Below are positions 50,249 to 58,662 of a stretch of DNA of 64,000 nt, one piece after another. The DNA lies in contig JACRHT010000017.1 of NCBI GenBank assembly GCA_016217545.1, positions 1,178,001-1,242,000 of the forward strand, given 5' to 3'. Under the pieces are notes generated by a model. That model saw nothing but the letters and a program-made list of their open reading frames with translations, did no database searches and was not told the origin of the DNA. Position 1 is the first letter of the stretch; each line of letters opens with the position of its first letter. Origin of the DNA: Opitutia bacterium (lineage in GTDB: Bacteria; Verrucomicrobiota; Verrucomicrobiia; Opitutales; Opitutaceae). The position numbers and the translations under genes were made by a program.

Positions 50249-52117
50249 ATGTCCCAGTTCACCTACACCACGCCCGCGGACATCCACGACTTCCCCGTCG
50301 GTTCGCCGCAGGATCTCGCGTTGCGCGCGCAGTGGAACACCAACCTCACCGGCTTCACCGCCCAAGCCATCCTCGGCGATCCGTGGAACCTGCTCTACTC
50401 CGCCAACCAGACGTCCTACTTCGACACCGCCGCCGTCACCATTCCGCCCGGCACACCCGCGGTGATCATCAACTGGAACGTCTTCCCCAACCGCCTCGCC
50501 CAATACCTCGGCACCCAGTCCTCGCCCGCCAATCCCTACAACTACACCGAGCCGCAACTCCTCGCGCTCGCCGACCAAGTCGGCTCGTCCGCCGTGCCGG
50601 TGCCCGCGTTCCAGCAGATTCCCACGAATCTCTGCCCGCAGGCCGACTGGTCCGGCCCGCAACACACCTACGGCCCCTACGGCCCGCGCGGCTGGCTCGA
50701 TGAGTATTGCGAGTGGAGTGTCGCGCGCGACCCCGCCACCGGAAAGATCCGCCGCATCGATTTCACCTGCGAGAATCCCGAGTATTGGAACACGCTCTGG
50801 ATGATCGACCCGAACCGCGTCGTGGAGCTCTACAACTCCACGCTGAACTGGGACGTCCCGCCGGGCTACGGCATCACGGTCACCCTCGACGACCTTTGCC
50901 TCAAGGACCCCAAATCCGGTCAGGTCGTCACCGACCCCTCCACCGGTCGCCCGGCCTACAACCCGCTGAACAAATACAACTCGGGCCCGATCTCCACGCG
51001 CCCCGTTCATCCCGCCACCAACCCGCTCTCCTACTCCGGCGGCGCGATGCACCTCACCTCCACGCCCAACACCCTGCAGACCGAGATGCAGCTCGCCGGC
51101 GGCGCCACCGTCCTGCGCCAGTGCGGCAACAGCAACACCCAGCAACTCATCTGCTGCGCCCAATACGGCCAAGCCTACCGCAACAGCGACCCGCACATCG
51201 GCCAAGTCGTCAACCAAGCCATCAGCACCTCCGCCGTCGCCGCCCTCGCCAACCCGTCCGGCCTCTACATTCAAGTGCCCGACCTCTCCGGCTTCAGCCT
51301 GCCGCCCGATCCCCAGCTGCCGAAAGGCGCATCGGTCCAGGACTGCTGGCAGATCGTCCGCGGCGCCGAAACGCTGATCGATCCGATCACCGGCCTGCCC
51401 TACGGCCTGACCAAAAACGCCAACGGCCAGCTCGTCGGCCAAGGCGGCAACTTCGTCCTGCACGCCGTGTTTCAGATTCCCTCCGCCTGGATCGCGGCGG
51501 GCGTGAAATTCACCGTCGGCGACATCCGCGATCCCTTCGGCAACCCGATCCAATGGGGCGGCCAGATCGCCCAGCAGATGGACATGGGTCTGTGGGCCCG
51601 CGCCATCCCCGCGCAGGTCGCGCCCCTGCCGAACCCGTGCGTCATTCCGCCGCCCGCCGGCGTGAGCACCACGCCCGACGCCCCGGCCGCGCCGAACTAC
51701 GCGCAGCCGCTCCAGCTCTTTCACCAAACCGTCTGGCAGGCGCTCTACAACACCTCGGTCTCCAATCCGATGAACAGCCCGATCCCGCTCGCCAGCAACT
51801 CCACGCTCATCGCGCCGCTCGTCGCGCGCGGCGCGCAGAACGTCTCCCTGGTGCTGGTCTGCACCGCCACGCTCAACCCGCTGCCCGACGTTTCGTTCGG
51901 CACCGGCGTGACCGTGAACGCCGTGCAATCGCTCGGCGACGTGAGCTACGCCATTCCGGGCAACTCCTATCCCGGCACCAGCCAGGCTCTGCTCGTCACC
52001 GTCTCCGTCGCCGCCGACGCCGCCCTCGGCCTCCACGGCTGCACGCTCACCAACTCCGGCGATCCCGTCCAACCCGCCATGCCCGGGCTGCTCAACGTCG
52101 TCGCCTCCATCTCGTGA
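50249..52117 (+). CDS. Large protein of unknown function next to a cytochrome c-like gene
   Basis: This is a 622-residue protein without signal peptide. It is rich in Pro, Asn and aromatic residues, with long conserved-looking blocks such as GPYGPRGWLDEYCEWSVARD, FTCENPEYWNTLWMIDPNRV, YNPLNKYNSGPIST and ICCAQYGQAYRNSDPHIG. The Cys and His residues in these blocks could bind metal. I recall similar uncharacterised proteins in other phyla but know no function. It precedes an exported single-haem protein by 29 nt, suggesting a joint redox role. Confidence 0.6.
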   Translation: MSQFTYTTPADIHDFPVGSPQDLALRAQWNTNLTGFTAQAILGDPWNLLYSANQTSYFDTAAVTIPPGTPAVIINWNVFPNRLAQYLGTQSSPANPYNYTEPQLLALADQVGSSAVPVPAFQQIPTNLCPQADWSGPQHTYGPYGPRGWLDEYCEWSVARDPATGKIRRIDFTCENPEYWNTLWMIDPNRVVELYNSTLNWDVPPGYGITVTLDDLCLKDPKSGQVVTDPSTGRPAYNPLNKYNSGPISTRPVHPATNPLSYSGGAMHLTSTPNTLQTEMQLAGGATVLRQCGNSNTQQLICCAQYGQAYRNSDPHIGQVVNQAISTSAVAALANPSGLYIQVPDLSGFSLPPDPQLPKGASVQDCWQIVRGAETLIDPITGLPYGLTKNANGQLVGQGGNFVLHAVFQIPSAWIAAGVKFTVGDIRDPFGNPIQWGGQIAQQMDMGLWARAIPAQVAPLPNPCVIPPPAGVSTTPDAPAAPNYAQPLQLFHQTVWQALYNTSVSNPMNSPIPLASNSTLIAPLVARGAQNVSLVLVCTATLNPLPDVSFGTGVTVNAVQSLGDVSYAIPGNSYPGTSQALLVTVSVAADAALGLHGCTLTNSGDPVQPAMPGLLNVVASIS

Positions 52118-52146
52118 TCCACCGTTCCCCTTCGCTCCTTTCGTCC

Positions 52147-53595
52147 ATGCACTCCCATCCTTTCCTTTCTCGCGCGCGCCGACTCGCGGTCGCGTTCGCC
52201 CTCGTCGCCGCTCCCATCCTCACGCTGCGCGCCGCCGCTCCGACTTGGGACGGCACTCCCGTCGTCGAGCCGATCTTGCCCGCCGACGTGCAGCTGCCCG
52301 TCAGCCAGGCGAATTTCAACAATCTCGCGTGGCAGCAGTTCATCGCGCTCAACTGGGCGGCGGATCCGAAACACCCGGGCCAGCCCGACCTCTCCGTCCC
52401 GCCCGCGAAATTCGGCACGCCGGGCGACACGTCGCCCACGGTCTGGGAATCGTTCAAGGAATCCTCCGAGGTCTTCCGGGCCAACGGCCAGGCACCGGGC
52501 CCTTGGACCGCGAAACGCGCGCTGCCCGCGAAATTCCCCGCGGCCGTCAACGCCCTGAGCGCGACCTCCCCGCTCGGCGTCAAAGGACTCTTCGCCCTCT
52601 CCAAATTCGATGGCGCAGGCGTTCAGCGGATCGTCGGCCTCGACGGCATTCACGAAGCCGACGGCCACTGGCTCGTCTCCCAATCCGGCTACCTCGCGCT
52701 CTTCGAGAAGCGGCTCAACGAGGACGAGTTCAACTACATCGTCCAAAACAAACTCTACGACGCCACGATCCAGGAGACCTTCGCCCAAACCACCGGCATC
52801 AATCTCCCCGACGGCACGCAGGCCTTCGCCACCTACGGCACGATCGGCGCGATCGAGATCAAGGCCGCCTGGATTCAGCTCGACGACCCGAAGCTCTGGC
52901 CGCTCTTCAAGATTTCGAAAGCCTGGGTCAGTTACCCCGCCGGCGCCAAAGGCTCCACCACGCCCAAGCTGGTGACGGTCGGCCTCGTCGGCCTCCACAT
53001 CATCCACAAGACCGCGAACGCCCAGCAGTTCGTCTGGACCACCTTCGAGCACGTCAACAACGCCCCCAGCGTCGCCGACATCCGGCAGCAAACGCTCAAA
53101 GCGTGGTATACGTTCTACAATCCCGCCGTCACCACGCCCCCCAACGTGCCGCCGCCCGCGACGCCGACGCCCGACTACACCACGCCCGTGCAGGTCGTGC
53201 GCTCGATCCCGATCAGCTCCTCCACCGCCAACAACATCGCCGCGCTCAACCAAAGCGTCTGGACCACCATCGCCGCCGCGAATCCCCAGTCGGTCTTCCT
53301 CAACTACGAACTCGTGAACGTCCTCTGGCCAACCAACAACTCGCCCACCGGCGGCCCCGGCGCGCAAGTCCCGCTCACCGCCGGCAACCCCAACCCGCCG
53401 ATCACCCAGCAGCCGGTCGCCAACACCACGCTCGAAACCTACAAGCAACAACTCACCTGCCTCACCTGCCACGTCGGCGCCACCACCGCGTTGCCGCAGA
53501 ACTCGACCCTCGCCTCCGACTACTCGTTCCTGTTCGGCGAGGCCCAATCACCCGCCGGCAGCAAACCGAGCACCGCGCCCGCGCCGAGCCACTGA
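52147..53595 (+). CDS. Exported cytochrome c-type protein with one CxxCH
   Basis: This is a 482-residue protein with a signal peptide (about 1-28, ending LRA). It has NNLAWQQFIALNWAADP near residue 55 and a single haem-attachment motif CLTCH near the C-terminus (TYKQQLTCLTCHVGATT). The centre is beta-rich with IGAIEIKAAWIQLDDP. Late single CxxCH with a WQQFIALNW start fits a poorly known periplasmic cytochrome family. It ends with a strong terminator and is probably co-transcribed with the preceding unknown protein. Confidence 0.7.
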   Translation: MHSHPFLSRARRLAVAFALVAAPILTLRAAAPTWDGTPVVEPILPADVQLPVSQANFNNLAWQQFIALNWAADPKHPGQPDLSVPPAKFGTPGDTSPTVWESFKESSEVFRANGQAPGPWTAKRALPAKFPAAVNALSATSPLGVKGLFALSKFDGAGVQRIVGLDGIHEADGHWLVSQSGYLALFEKRLNEDEFNYIVQNKLYDATIQETFAQTTGINLPDGTQAFATYGTIGAIEIKAAWIQLDDPKLWPLFKISKAWVSYPAGAKGSTTPKLVTVGLVGLHIIHKTANAQQFVWTTFEHVNNAPSVADIRQQTLKAWYTFYNPAVTTPPNVPPPATPTPDYTTPVQVVRSIPISSSTANNIAALNQSVWTTIAAANPQSVFLNYELVNVLWPTNNSPTGGPGAQVPLTAGNPNPPITQQPVANTTLETYKQQLTCLTCHVGATTALPQNSTLASDYSFLFGEAQSPAGSKPSTAPAPSH

Positions 53596-53651
53596 TCCGC
53601 AACGCCCGCGTCCGCCGGCCGACCGACAGACCGCGCGGATATCTTCCCTCA

Positions 53652-53682
53652 GGGATGCGACCACCGTCGCATCCCTTTTTTA
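53652..53682 (+). terminator. Rho-independent terminator after the cytochrome c-type gene
   Basis: GGGATGCGAC and GTCGCATCCC form a perfect 10-bp stem with loop CACC, followed by TTTTTTA. It lies about 56 nt after the stop codon. Confidence 0.93.
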
Positions 53683-53706
53683 TTCGGACACCCCGGCGCG
53701 CCCCGC

Positions 53707-54690
53707 TTACTTTGCCCAGCGAGTGAAACTCTCGCGGCGCCACCCGCCGCGCTCGAGCGCTTCGCCGAAATTCGCCGGCCAGCCGTCGCGGCTGCCACCG
53801 CGCGTCCATTTCCAAAACAGCCGCTCGCGCTCCGCCCGCCGGTAGCTCGCACTCGGCGCCTGCCCGCGCAACGCCTTCGACGCATTCCGCGCGAAACTGA
53901 ACCACTCCCACCACGATCCGCCCGCGTCGGCGAGCCGGTGCGACTTCGCCGGCGCCCAATCGAGCGCGACGAGCTCCGCGCCGACATGCACGCGCTCCAC
54001 GCTCATCCACGAGAGGAAATTCGCCAGCCCCGTCGCGTTGCGCGTCCGCACGCATTCGACCGCGTGCGCCACCGGATCGCCCGCGAGCATCTCGTCCTCG
54101 CCACGATCTTCGCGCGCCTGCCACCAGCCGCACACGAACCCCGATTCGTCCTCCAACTTCGCGAGCAACTCCGCCGGCGTGCGTTCCGCCGCACGGAGCT
54201 TGAGCGCATCGCCGTTCCACACCGCCGCCTCGTCCCAACCGCTTCCGGCCGACTCCTTCCGATCCACCGCCGCGCGCGTCGCCTCGTCGCGAAACACCAC
54301 CACCACGCAACCGGCGAACTCCTCTCCGTCCTGCGCCGGCGCCCCATCCGAAGACCGCAGCGGCGTCGCCTCGTAGGGCGCAACCGCCACTCCACTCGAC
54401 GCGAGTGCCGCCGTCACCCGCACCGTCCACGTCGCTGCGCGCCCATGAAAATCCGCGCTCTCCGCCGCCGCTTCCTCGCTCCACTGCGGCCCGCGGCCGG
54501 GATTCGCCGGATCGAACGCCGCATCAAACTCCGCCATCAACGCCGCGCCTTCCGCGGCCAGATCGGGCGACAGCGCGACATTCTCGAACAACACCGCCGA
54601 GCACCACTTCGCCCGCGCCTCCGCATCGTCCGCCCAGAGGCAGACGCCCGCGCCAAACTCGAAACTCACGCGAATCCGCATGCGCTCCAT
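53707..54690 (-). CDS. Cytoplasmic protein, unknown
   Basis: This is a 327-residue protein without signal or membrane segment. It starts MERMRIRVSFEFGAGVCLWA. The interior is rich in Ala, Glu and Trp (SWWEWFSFARNASKALRG) and the C-terminus is basic with several Trp. No domain is recognised. The start may be three codons later (ATG at 54681). The longer open frame upstream crosses a repeat region and is not credible. Confidence 0.55.
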   Translation of the reverse strand: MERMRIRVSFEFGAGVCLWADDAEARAKWCSAVLFENVALSPDLAAEGAALMAEFDAAFDPANPGRGPQWSEEAAAESADFHGRAATWTVRVTAALASSGVAVAPYEATPLRSSDGAPAQDGEEFAGCVVVVFRDEATRAAVDRKESAGSGWDEAAVWNGDALKLRAAERTPAELLAKLEDESGFVCGWWQAREDRGEDEMLAGDPVAHAVECVRTRNATGLANFLSWMSVERVHVGAELVALDWAPAKSHRLADAGGSWWEWFSFARNASKALRGQAPSASYRRAERERLFWKWTRGGSRDGWPANFGEALERGGWRRESFTRWAK

Positions 54691-54736
54691 CGTGCGCCGG
54701 CTCCCCGCGCCGAAAAGCCAGAACCCGCGTCCCGCC

Positions 54737-54880
54737 CTACGCGTTCCTGCGTAGCGACTGCCTGCGGCCGCTCTCGCGAGCGAGGGTGCATGAAACGGAC
54801 CCGGCGAATTCCCCACCAGAGGCAAGCCCCCCCGCGTCGCCGCTTGCTGGTGCTCGCGCCTACGCATACCTGCGTAGGCG
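54737..54880. repeat. Two direct copies of an 18-bp near-palindrome before a PEP-CTERM gene
   Basis: CTACGCGTTCCTGCGTAG at 54737-54754 recurs as CTACGCATACCTGCGTAG at 54860-54877. The second copy extends to a perfect 10-bp stem (CGCCTACGCA with TGCGTAGGCG). They flank about 105 nt that also contains GCTCTCGCGAGC. This fills the spacer between divergent genes. Confidence 0.7.
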
Positions 54881-54931
54881 GCGGGTTTCCATTTGCCCGC
54901 AGCAGACGGTGTGGCCCATGCCATCCGGGCC

Positions 54932-55747
54932 ATGCCCAGACTCCGCTCCCTCCTGACCACCGCCGCCCTGTTAGCCAGTCTCGCATCCGTCGTGCGCGCA
55001 CAGACCACGCTGTTCTCCGAAAACTACACCAGTGGGACCACCTCGCTCACCTACGCCAACATGGCAAGCATCACGGCCCACGGCTCAGGCACCGACGCCA
55101 CGCTCGGCGAGGCGTATCGCGTGCAGGCCGGCAACGTCAGCGTGCTGCTCGCGCTTTTCCCCAGCGCCGTGACGCTCGGCGCCAGCACCGGCGACTACGT
55201 CCGTCTCAATGTCACGCTGCGCACCGAAACCGTGGAGCAGGGCTATTTCCGGCTCGGGCTCTTCGACAACGGCGGCACCGTCTGGAGCAGCGCCAACGGC
55301 GACGACACCGGCTACAACGCCGACTTCGGCGCCTCCACCGGCTCGCGCGCGGCGTGGTATGCGACCGGCGGCCCCGCCTATTATTTCTCCCTCGGCAATC
55401 CCTCCACCACGGCACCCGGCACCTCCGCGCAACGCCAGCTCAGCGTCACGACACCGGTGATGTTCCAGCTCCAGCTGACACGCACCGAGGCGGGCGCGAC
55501 TTTCGAAGTGTTCCGCGGCACGACCGGCACCGGGCCCACCACGCTCGTCTACAGCCTCGACCACACGACGCCGGAGACCGAATTCGACGAATTCGCCATC
55601 TTCTCCCAAAACGCTCGCACCTACTGGCTCGACAACCTCAGCGTCAGCACGGGCAACGTCAGCGCTGTGCCCGAGCCCTCGACCTACGGCGCCCTCGCCG
55701 GTGCGCTCGTGCTTGGCCTCGTCGCCTGGCGCCGGCGGAACACCTAG
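54932..55747 (+). CDS. Exported PEP-CTERM protein
   Basis: This is a 271-residue protein with a signal peptide (about 1-24, ending VRA) and a beta-rich body. The C-terminal sorting signal is VPEPSTYGALAGALVLGLV followed by AWRRRNT, the standard PEP-CTERM layout (VPEP, helix, Arg cluster). Such proteins are cut by an exosortase and usually end up on the cell surface or in the extracellular matrix. No exosortase is in the window. ATG at 54932 is chosen for the signal peptide. Its stop shares the four bases CTAG with the stop of the convergent gene. Confidence 0.88.
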   Translation: MPRLRSLLTTAALLASLASVVRAQTTLFSENYTSGTTSLTYANMASITAHGSGTDATLGEAYRVQAGNVSVLLALFPSAVTLGASTGDYVRLNVTLRTETVEQGYFRLGLFDNGGTVWSSANGDDTGYNADFGASTGSRAAWYATGGPAYYFSLGNPSTTAPGTSAQRQLSVTTPVMFQLQLTRTEAGATFEVFRGTTGTGPTTLVYSLDHTTPETEFDEFAIFSQNARTYWLDNLSVSTGNVSAVPEPSTYGALAGALVLGLVAWRRRNT

Positions 55748-56769
55748 CCACGCACCCCAACCTCGCCCACGAGCGTGAACTCCTCGCGGTCGTGGTAGAG
55801 ATGGCGGATGCGGAGGTTCTTCGCGCCACGCGCAAACACGCCGTCCGGCGCCCGCACCGTGCGCAGCAACGCCAGCGGATCCGTGCGGCCGAACTTGAAG
55901 ATGATCACGAAGCGCCGGCACCAGCCGCGTTGCAGCCACGGCGCGATGAGATTCTCCAACACGTGGTGCGGTTCCTCGACGAGGTCGCAGAACATCCAGT
56001 CAAATACCTCGCCGGCCGGCGGAGCGTATTTGAAAGCATCCTCGCGCCGGTGCTCGATCAGCGGATGGTCCAGCGCGCCGCCCTTGAGCGGACCGTTGTC
56101 GATCGCCACGACGCGCGCGCCGCGCTTCGCCGCGCTGTAGCTCCAACCTCCCGGCGCCGCGCCGAGATCGCACACCGTCTCGCCCGCCGTCGGCTCGCGG
56201 CCGAGCACGGCGTAGGCTTCCTCGACCTTTAGATACGAACGCGACGGCGCGAGCGGATCGTCGGCCATACGCTGCTGCCCGCCGCGCCACGCCTCGCGTC
56301 CGGCGAAGATGCGCCCGAAATCCGCGAAAAACACGAACATCCCGCGGACCTTGCCACTGCCGCGGGGCATTTCAGACGACGCGAGTTTCGCCACCCGCCG
56401 CAGCTTCTTTTCCAGCGCCTCGTGAAACGCCTTCTCGACGCCCGCCGCGCGCCGGCCGAGCCCCGGAATTTCCGCGGCCTCGCGGAACACGCACGGCCAC
56501 GCCGCGTCGATGCGCTCGCCCCGCAGGCTCTCGAGAAAATAGTCCGAGAGCTGCTGCGCGAGCGCGTTGACCGACTCGCCGCGAATCTCGCGCGGTGCGA
56601 GCAGCGTCAGCTGCGGGAAACACAGCTCGTCGATCGACTGCGGCACGGCGTCGCCGGGCAACGGCTCCGCGCCCGCCCAGCCCGGACCCGTTTCCACCAC
56701 GGTCAAACCGTCCGCCTGCAACTCGCGGGCGAGCAGCGCTTCGAAACCGTGTTGGCCGAGGAAAAGCAT
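55744..56769 (-). CDS. rlmM: RlmM-like 23S rRNA 2'-O-methyltransferase
   Basis: This is a 341-residue protein. A THUMP-like N-terminal region (about 1-165) precedes an FtsJ-type Rossmann domain with the SAM motif VCDLGAAPGGWSYSAAKRG. VVAIDNGPLK follows, and DWMFCDLVEEP contains the catalytic Asp of the K-D-K-E set. FVIIFKFGRTDP carries the late Lys. This order matches RlmM, which modifies C2498 of 23S rRNA in E. coli. Confidence 0.86.
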   Translation of the reverse strand: MLFLGQHGFEALLARELQADGLTVVETGPGWAGAEPLPGDAVPQSIDELCFPQLTLLAPREIRGESVNALAQQLSDYFLESLRGERIDAAWPCVFREAAEIPGLGRRAAGVEKAFHEALEKKLRRVAKLASSEMPRGSGKVRGMFVFFADFGRIFAGREAWRGGQQRMADDPLAPSRSYLKVEEAYAVLGREPTAGETVCDLGAAPGGWSYSAAKRGARVVAIDNGPLKGGALDHPLIEHRREDAFKYAPPAGEVFDWMFCDLVEEPHHVLENLIAPWLQRGWCRRFVIIFKFGRTDPLALLRTVRAPDGVFARGAKNLRIRHLYHDREEFTLVGEVGVRG

Positions 56770-56849
56770 CGCGCCGAGTTTCCGTCATACCCGGAGCGAG
56801 GCGACGAAAATCTCGCGTTCCGCGCCGCCGCGCGTTCACTTGACCTCCC

Positions 56850-57914
56850 ATGCGTCCGCAAACCTCCGATCTCCGCATCCGCACGGCGCGACCGCTGTTG
56901 TCGCCCGCGATCCTCGAGGAGGATCTACCGTTGAGCGAGGCGGGCGCGGCGCTGGTGCATCGCGCGCGACGCGAGATCGGCGACATCCTCGCCGGGCGCG
57001 ACGACCGTCTCGTCGTCGTCGTTGGCCCGTGCTCGATCCACGACCCCGCCGCCGCGCTCGACTACGCGAAGCAACTCAAGCCGCTCGCCGACCGTTTCGC
57101 GCGCGACCTGCTCGTGGTGATGCGCGTCTACTTTGAGAAGCCCCGCACGGTCGTCGGCTGGAAGGGCCTGATCAACGATCCGGACCTCGACGGGAGCTTC
57201 ATGGTCAACAAGGGCCTGCGCCTCGCGCGCAAGCTGCTCCTCGACGTGAACGCCGCCGGCCTGCCCATCGGCACCGAGTTCCTCGACACCACGCTCGGCC
57301 AATACTACGCGGACCTCGTCTCGTGGGCCGCGATCGGCGCGCGCACGACCGAGAGCCAGATCCACCGCGAGCTCGCGTCCGGCCTCTCGATGCCCGTCGG
57401 CTTCAAGAACCGCACCGACGGCGATCTGCAAGTCGCGGTCGACGCTATCGTCTCGGCGAGCCACCCGCACTGTTTCCCGTCGCTCACCCGCGAAGGCGCG
57501 CCCGCCGTGCTCGCCACCGCCGGCAATCCCGAAGGCCACCTCGTGCTCCGCGGCGGCAGCCGCACCGGCCCGAATTTTTCCGCCGAGCACATCGCGCAGT
57601 CCGTCGCCTTGCTGAAGAAGACCAGCGCGCTGCCGGTCGTGCTCGTGGACCTAAGCCACGGCAACAGCGGCAAACAGCACGACCGCCAGATCGCCGTCGC
57701 CGCCGACGTCGCCGGTCAAATCGCCGGCGGCAGCCGGGCGATCATCGGCGTGATGATCGAAAGCAATCTCGCCGCCGGCGCACAAAAGCACGAAGCCGGC
57801 AAGCCCCTCATCTACGGCCAGAGCATCACCGACGCGTGTCTCGGCTTCGCTGAAACGGTGCCCGTGCTGGAGCAACTGGCGGCCGCGGTGGTGGCGCGGC
57901 GCAAATACAAGTGA
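56850..57914 (+). CDS. aroG: 3-deoxy-7-phosphoheptulonate synthase, type I-alpha
   Basis: This is a 354-residue enzyme with the E. coli AroF/G/H-type layout. VVVGPCSIHDPAAALDYAKQ is the metal/PEP loop, MRVYFEKPRTVVGWKGLIND and GTEFLDTTLGQYYADLVSW follow, and GLSMPVGFKNRTDG, LRGGSRTGPNF and VDLSHGNSGK complete the active site. It is the second DAHP synthase of the window and of a different subfamily from the aroF gene at 35168-36220. No attenuator-like leader is seen upstream. The gene symbol marks the subfamily and not a proven allosteric type. Confidence 0.94.
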   Translation: MRPQTSDLRIRTARPLLSPAILEEDLPLSEAGAALVHRARREIGDILAGRDDRLVVVVGPCSIHDPAAALDYAKQLKPLADRFARDLLVVMRVYFEKPRTVVGWKGLINDPDLDGSFMVNKGLRLARKLLLDVNAAGLPIGTEFLDTTLGQYYADLVSWAAIGARTTESQIHRELASGLSMPVGFKNRTDGDLQVAVDAIVSASHPHCFPSLTREGAPAVLATAGNPEGHLVLRGGSRTGPNFSAEHIAQSVALLKKTSALPVVLVDLSHGNSGKQHDRQIAVAADVAGQIAGGSRAIIGVMIESNLAAGAQKHEAGKPLIYGQSITDACLGFAETVPVLEQLAAAVVARRKYK

Positions 57915-57957
57915 GTGCAGTATTGGCTCACGCTAAGAGCCGCAGAATGCAGCCGTG

Positions 57958-58398
57958 CTATGGCTGAGTGAACGGCGGAGGCCAGCTAAGCCTGTCTGGG
58001 ATCTCCATCGGCACGAATGGAAAGTTCCAAAACTTCCATGCGCCTCCTTCGCGCACAAAATAGGCAACAGCTTCGATGTGAATCACTCTTGTGCCGATGA
58101 CTGTGTCACATCTCACCGACGCATCGGCGAAATTGCCGTTAACGGTAAAAGTCCCAAGCCGAGCCTTTGTCATTACCCACCCCAAGGATTCTGATTGCTT
58201 TATCCAATGCTCGCGTGAGACGGCATTCCGGTAGTCAGCGGACATGCAATCAAGTATATCTCCGTATCTTTTCTGCTGAGATAGTTTCTGCAAATTCTGG
58301 AGAATGAATAAATGATCAGGCAGTGGATCGGCTTTCTCAGGCTGTGCCGACAAGCTCACGATACCTGCACAGATGAGTGCTAGAAGTGCGATTCTCAT
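57958..58398 (-). CDS. Small exported protein, unknown, of lower GC
   Basis: This is a 146-residue protein with a signal peptide (MRIALLALICAGIVSLSAQ). The mature part contains LQKLSQQKRYGDILDCMSAD and WKFWNFPFVPMEIP, with a layout reminiscent of NTF2-like/DUF4864-type small domains (helices then a curved sheet). No catalytic residues are evident. GC content is visibly lower than in the neighbours. The gene converges on the DAHP synthase gene. Confidence 0.6.
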   Translation of the reverse strand: MRIALLALICAGIVSLSAQPEKADPLPDHLFILQNLQKLSQQKRYGDILDCMSADYRNAVSREHWIKQSESLGWVMTKARLGTFTVNGNFADASVRCDTVIGTRVIHIEAVAYFVREGGAWKFWNFPFVPMEIPDRLSWPPPFTQP

Positions 58399-58521
58399 GG
58401 TTGCTAATTGTTCTGATCCGGCGAAACCCTCGCCGCAGGTGACCCGCTCGCGATGCAGCCACGCCGCACGCATCGATTCAAGGGCGAAGAACCTTTCACT
58501 CCACGGTCATCGCAGCGTGAA

Positions 58522-58597
58522 GTAGGAGCCTGCTTGCAGGCGACCGGCGCGCGCGGAGCCTTCGCCCCATTCGGGTCGCCTGTAAACCGGCTCCTGC
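58522..58597. repeat. Inverted REP-like pair upstream of the NamZ-like gene
   Basis: GTAGGAGCCTGCTTGCAGGC (58522-58541) and the reverse complement of 58578-58597 (GCAGGAGCCGGTTTACAGGC) match at 16 of 20 positions, separated by about 35 nt. The left unit also contains its own small stem (GCCTGCTTGCAGGC). The form is that of REP/BIME elements known from other bacteria. Confidence 0.75.
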
Positions 58598-58662
58598 TGG
58601 ATGGAGCCGCCCCGGCGTTTCTCCTCGCCAGCGTTTCGCGCCGCTCGCACAAAAAACGGCGC

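Noticed and set aside
49799-52072. Open frame of 757 codons on the minus strand opposite the unknown 622-residue gene
   Set aside because: Gly/Val/Asp-rich repetitive translation typical of antisense frames at high GC. The plus-strand frame has structured, aromatic-rich blocks and a paired downstream gene.
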